Shown here piece by piece: positions 7,569-8,710 of a stretch of DNA of 8,710 nt. Origin of the DNA: CAZSVI01 sp964610205 (GTDB lineage Bacteria; Bacillota; Clostridia; DSM-8532); the NCBI GenBank assembly GCA_964610205.1, contig CAZSVI010000145.1:1-8710 (forward strand). The letters run 5' to 3'. Below the pieces are notes generated by a model. That model did not search any database. It was not told the DNA's origin and worked only from the letters and a program-made list of their open reading frames with translations. Position numbers and translations under genes: made by a program. Within the stretch, counting starts at the first letter, position 1; each line of letters opens with the position of its first letter.

Positions 7569-7603
7569 ATTATAATACGCTATTCTTAAGATAAAATTAA
7601 GAT
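7569..7603 (-). promoter_or_regulatory. Candidate activator-dependent promoter for the HAD/isomerase operon
   Basis: Read on the minus strand, a perfect TATAAT (7574-7569) stands where transcription would start near 7562, about 93 bases before the HAD start codon. The -35 position shows only ATTTTA, a poor match. The two 7-bp direct repeats occupying 7603-7586 end 11 bases upstream of the -10 box. A missing -35 box covered by direct repeats is the usual layout of promoters switched on by PhoB/OmpR-family activators. Confidence 0.4.
7586..7603 (+). promoter_or_regulatory. Tandem direct repeat TTAAGAT x2, 11-bp spacing (putative OmpR-family operator)
   Basis: TTAAGAT occurs perfectly at 7586-7592 and 7597-7603, separated by AAAA, an 11-base period that puts both copies on one face of the helix. 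OmpR/PhoB-family winged-helix regulators bind such head-to-tail sites. The encoded candidate binder starts about 200 bases away, in the divergent direction. Part of the motif recurs upstream of the AraC-type regulator at 1313-1333. Identity of the binder is inferred. Confidence 0.4.
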
Positions 7604-7714
7604 CATATAAATTAGTTCAAAGATTGGATAAAAGAAATATATTTAAAATCAAATATCATATATAATTGCTGTAAACGCAGAATTAGTGCTATATTATAAT
7701 ATATATGCTGAATT

Positions 7715-7750
7715 TTCGGTTAAGGCAATTGCAAGTAATTGCTTCGGTTA
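7715..7750 (+). repeat. 8-bp direct repeats flanking an inverted repeat in the OmpR-type regulator promoter
   Basis: TTCGGTTA is perfectly repeated at 7715-7722 and 7743-7750. Between the copies lies the inverted repeat GCAATT (7725-7730) and AATTGC (7737-7742) with a 6-base loop. The whole block surrounds the putative -35 box at 7729-7734, so a protein bound here would directly affect that promoter. Autoregulation by the downstream gene product is one possibility. Confidence 0.45.
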
Positions 7751-7757
7751 TTATAAT
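7729..7757 (+). promoter_or_regulatory. Sigma-A-like promoter for the OmpR-type regulator
   Basis: TTGCAA (7729-7734, four of six) and a perfect TATAAT (7752-7757) are separated by exactly 17 bases. The start of transcription would be near 7764, giving a leader of about 33 bases to the GTG at 7797 or 48 to the ATG at 7812. A further TATAAT at 7695-7700 has no matching -35 box. The rest of the 327-base gap 7470-7796 is AT-rich and shows no gene. Confidence 0.55.
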
Positions 7758-7796
7758 ACCTGATGTAACTCCGCGGATTATAAAAAAGGTTTTTCC

Positions 7797-8540
7797 GTGA
7801 GAGGGGTGAGGATGTTTTTGTATAAAGAAAAAATTGTAGCTTTGGGAGACGGGGAGGATTTTGTTGAATCCCTGTGTATAAGGCTTCTAAACGAGGGGTT
7901 TTCAGTTGAAAAGGTTAGTTACGGGCCCGATATGATTGATACGGTGCTTGAGAAAACACCGGATCTGATTATTATATCCATGCTTTCACCCGGGCAAAAC
8001 GGTATTGAGGTTTGCATCAAACTCAGGGAGAGTTTGAATAACCTGATATTTATACTAAGCGGTAAATCAAGTGACCAGGATAAAATTATTGGTCTGAGTG
8101 TAGGAGCGGATGAATATATTACAATCCCCGTGAGCATCAGTGTGCTTATAGCGCAAATAAACGCGTGCTTCAGGAGATGCCGTCTTCAGACGCACCCGGA
8201 GGGTATAACGGCTAAAAGCCCCTATCTTGTGGATTATCAGGATCTGAAAATCGACATTAACAGCCGTACGGTAATTGTTAATCATCATATTGTATCGTTG
8301 ACTGCTATTGAATTTGATATCCTTGTACTGCTTGCTGAAAATCCGAACAGAGTATTCTATACCAGTCAGATTTTTAATAATATATGGGACACGAATAGTA
8401 TACTTCAAGGGGATGATAAAACCGTTACAGTGCATATCAGCAATTTAAGAAAAAAAGTAGAAACCGATCCGATTCGTCCGAAGTATATTATTACGGTACG
8501 TGGAGTCGGATACAAATTTGCTGCTCCGGAAGGTAAATAA
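7797..8540 (+). CDS. OmpR/PhoB-type regulator with a degenerate (pseudo-)receiver domain
   Basis: A 247-residue cytoplasmic DNA-binding protein. Residues of about 12-125 follow the receiver fold from KIVALGDGEDF to VGADEYITIPVS, but key residues differ. The acidic pair is Gly17-Asp18, the phospho-acceptor position is Ser61 (in LIIISMLSPG, where LIILD is usual), Ser88 takes the Thr/Ser place, and the conserved Lys is Ile110. Residues of about 149-240 form a normal winged-helix effector domain, with LTAIEFDILVLL, a VTVHISNLRKKVE recognition helix and RGVGYKF at the end. Phosphorylation by a kinase is therefore unlikely, and no histidine kinase is adjacent downstream in the window. Of two starts, GTG 7797 has AAAGG upstream, while ATG 7812 is preceded by AGGGGTG at 7802-7808 and gives a more typical N-terminus five residues shorter; I slightly favour the ATG. 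It is divergent from the HAD/isomerase operon and is the natural candidate to control it. Confidence 0.88.
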   Translation: MRGVRMFLYKEKIVALGDGEDFVESLCIRLLNEGFSVEKVSYGPDMIDTVLEKTPDLIIISMLSPGQNGIEVCIKLRESLNNLIFILSGKSSDQDKIIGLSVGADEYITIPVSISVLIAQINACFRRCRLQTHPEGITAKSPYLVDYQDLKIDINSRTVIVNHHIVSLTAIEFDILVLLAENPNRVFYTSQIFNNIWDTNSILQGDDKTVTVHISNLRKKVETDPIRPKYIITVRGVGYKFAAPEGK

Positions 8541-8576
8541 AGGTTTATCAAACGCCCCTAAGACCCCTGCCTCAGA

Positions 8577-8606
8577 GCGTATTTTTGCCCTATGGGCAAA
8601 AAACGC
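8577..8606. repeat. Strong internal hairpin
   Basis: GCGT plus TTTTTGCCC (8577-8590, with A8581 bulged) pairs with GGGCAAAAAACGC (8594-8606) around a TAT loop, 13 base pairs in all. CTC 8571-8573 with GAG 8607-8609, and CCCC 8564-8567 with the G run at 8612-8616, extend it imperfectly. It lies wholly within the 8544-8676 element. Confidence 0.75.
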
Positions 8607-8631
8607 GAGTCGGGGGATAAACCGATTACAG

Positions 8632-8662
8632 CTTCAGTGGCGGGTACAATCCCCTACTGAAG
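8632..8662. repeat. Second internal hairpin
   Basis: CTTCAGT (8632-8638) is the exact reverse complement of ACTGAAG (8656-8662), and GGG/CCCC inside the loop can continue the pairing. Its right arm overlaps the first two bases of the right terminal repeat, so the two structures slightly compete. Confidence 0.6.
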
Positions 8663-8686
8663 GGGCGTTTGATAAAACGCTCGCGG

Positions 8687-8706
8687 CGCGTTGCACACAA
8701 AACGCG
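8687..8706. repeat. Short inverted repeat CGCGTT / AACGCG beyond the element
   Basis: CGCGTT (8687-8692) and AACGCG (8701-8706) can pair around an 8-base loop. The heptamer AAAACGC appears three times nearby (8600-8606, 8674-8680, 8699-8705), hinting that the repetitive region continues past the right edge of the window. Confidence 0.4.
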
Positions 8707-8710
8707 TTAT

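Larger units (their letters stand above)
8544..8676. mobile_element. MITE-like or structured intergenic element with 16-bp perfect terminal inverted repeats
   Basis: TTTATCAAACGCCCCT (8544-8559) is the exact reverse complement of 8661-8676, enclosing 101 bases that hold two further hairpins. The 133-base element begins four bases after the regulator stop codon, is visibly more GC-rich than the other gaps, has no open frame with a ribosome site, and could fold as a three-way junction in RNA or a cruciform in DNA. A short non-coding length with terminal inverted repeats suits a miniature inverted-repeat element. I see no clear target-site duplication, so a structured RNA or 3' processing element for the regulator mRNA remains possible. 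Confidence 0.5.

Noticed and set aside
8067..8435. 122-residue minus-strand open frame
   Set aside because: It is antisense to the OmpR-type regulator, with no ribosome site and no domain signature.
8577..8606. Hairpin as an intrinsic terminator for the OmpR-type regulator gene
   Set aside because: The T run is on the left arm and the A run on the right arm, so neither strand gives a GC stem followed by U residues. It fits better as part of the larger repeat element.
8544..8676. CRISPR array or tRNA-like structure
   Set aside because: There are no regularly spaced direct repeats with unique spacers, and no cloverleaf with the expected T-loop sequence. The structure is purely inverted repeats.

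Overview
The window looks like the chromosome of a low-to-moderate GC Gram-positive bacterium, most likely a Clostridia-type Bacillota. This is an inference from strong AGGAGG-type ribosome binding sites, sigma-A-like promoters in very AT-rich gaps, GTG starts, and a YesN/YesM-type two-component pair of the kind these bacteria use for carbohydrate regulation. I could not assign a species.

Layout. (1) 1-1179, plus strand: the last codons of an unrecognised gene, then a PfkB-family kinase that looks like 2-keto-3-deoxygluconate kinase (kdgK), probably the tail of a sugar-acid catabolic operon. (2) 1180-1393: a non-coding gap with a promoter candidate. (3) 1394-5723, plus strand: an AraC-type response regulator and a 919-residue sensor histidine kinase. 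The kinase is unusually long because it carries two consecutive membrane/extracellular/membrane input modules. (4) 5767-7469, minus strand, convergent with the kinase: a two-gene operon read as a phosphonoacetaldehyde-hydrolase-like HAD enzyme followed by a TIM-barrel sugar-phosphate isomerase/epimerase. (5) 7470-7796: a divergent, very AT-rich control region with promoter candidates facing both ways and several repeats. (6) 7797-8540, plus strand: an OmpR/PhoB-type regulator whose receiver domain has lost the phospho-acceptor aspartate and the conserved lysine. (7) 8541-8710: non-coding and more GC-rich, with a nested inverted-repeat element bounded by perfect 16-bp terminal inverted repeats.

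How the genes may work together. The kinase/regulator pair should sense an extracellular ligand, probably a sugar or oligosaccharide-related signal, and control transport or catabolic genes; none of those transporters lies in the window. The OmpR-type regulator has no adjacent kinase and a degenerate receiver, so it probably works without conventional phosphorylation. It is divergent from the HAD/isomerase operon. That operon's promoter candidate has a poor -35 box replaced by two 7-bp direct repeats 11 bp apart, the spacing expected for an OmpR/PhoB-type activator. The least described part of the window is therefore the 5767-8540 unit: an atypical regulator controlling an HAD enzyme with phosphonatase-type catalytic residues plus a sugar isomerase-like partner. 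Its substrate cannot be read from sequence alone.
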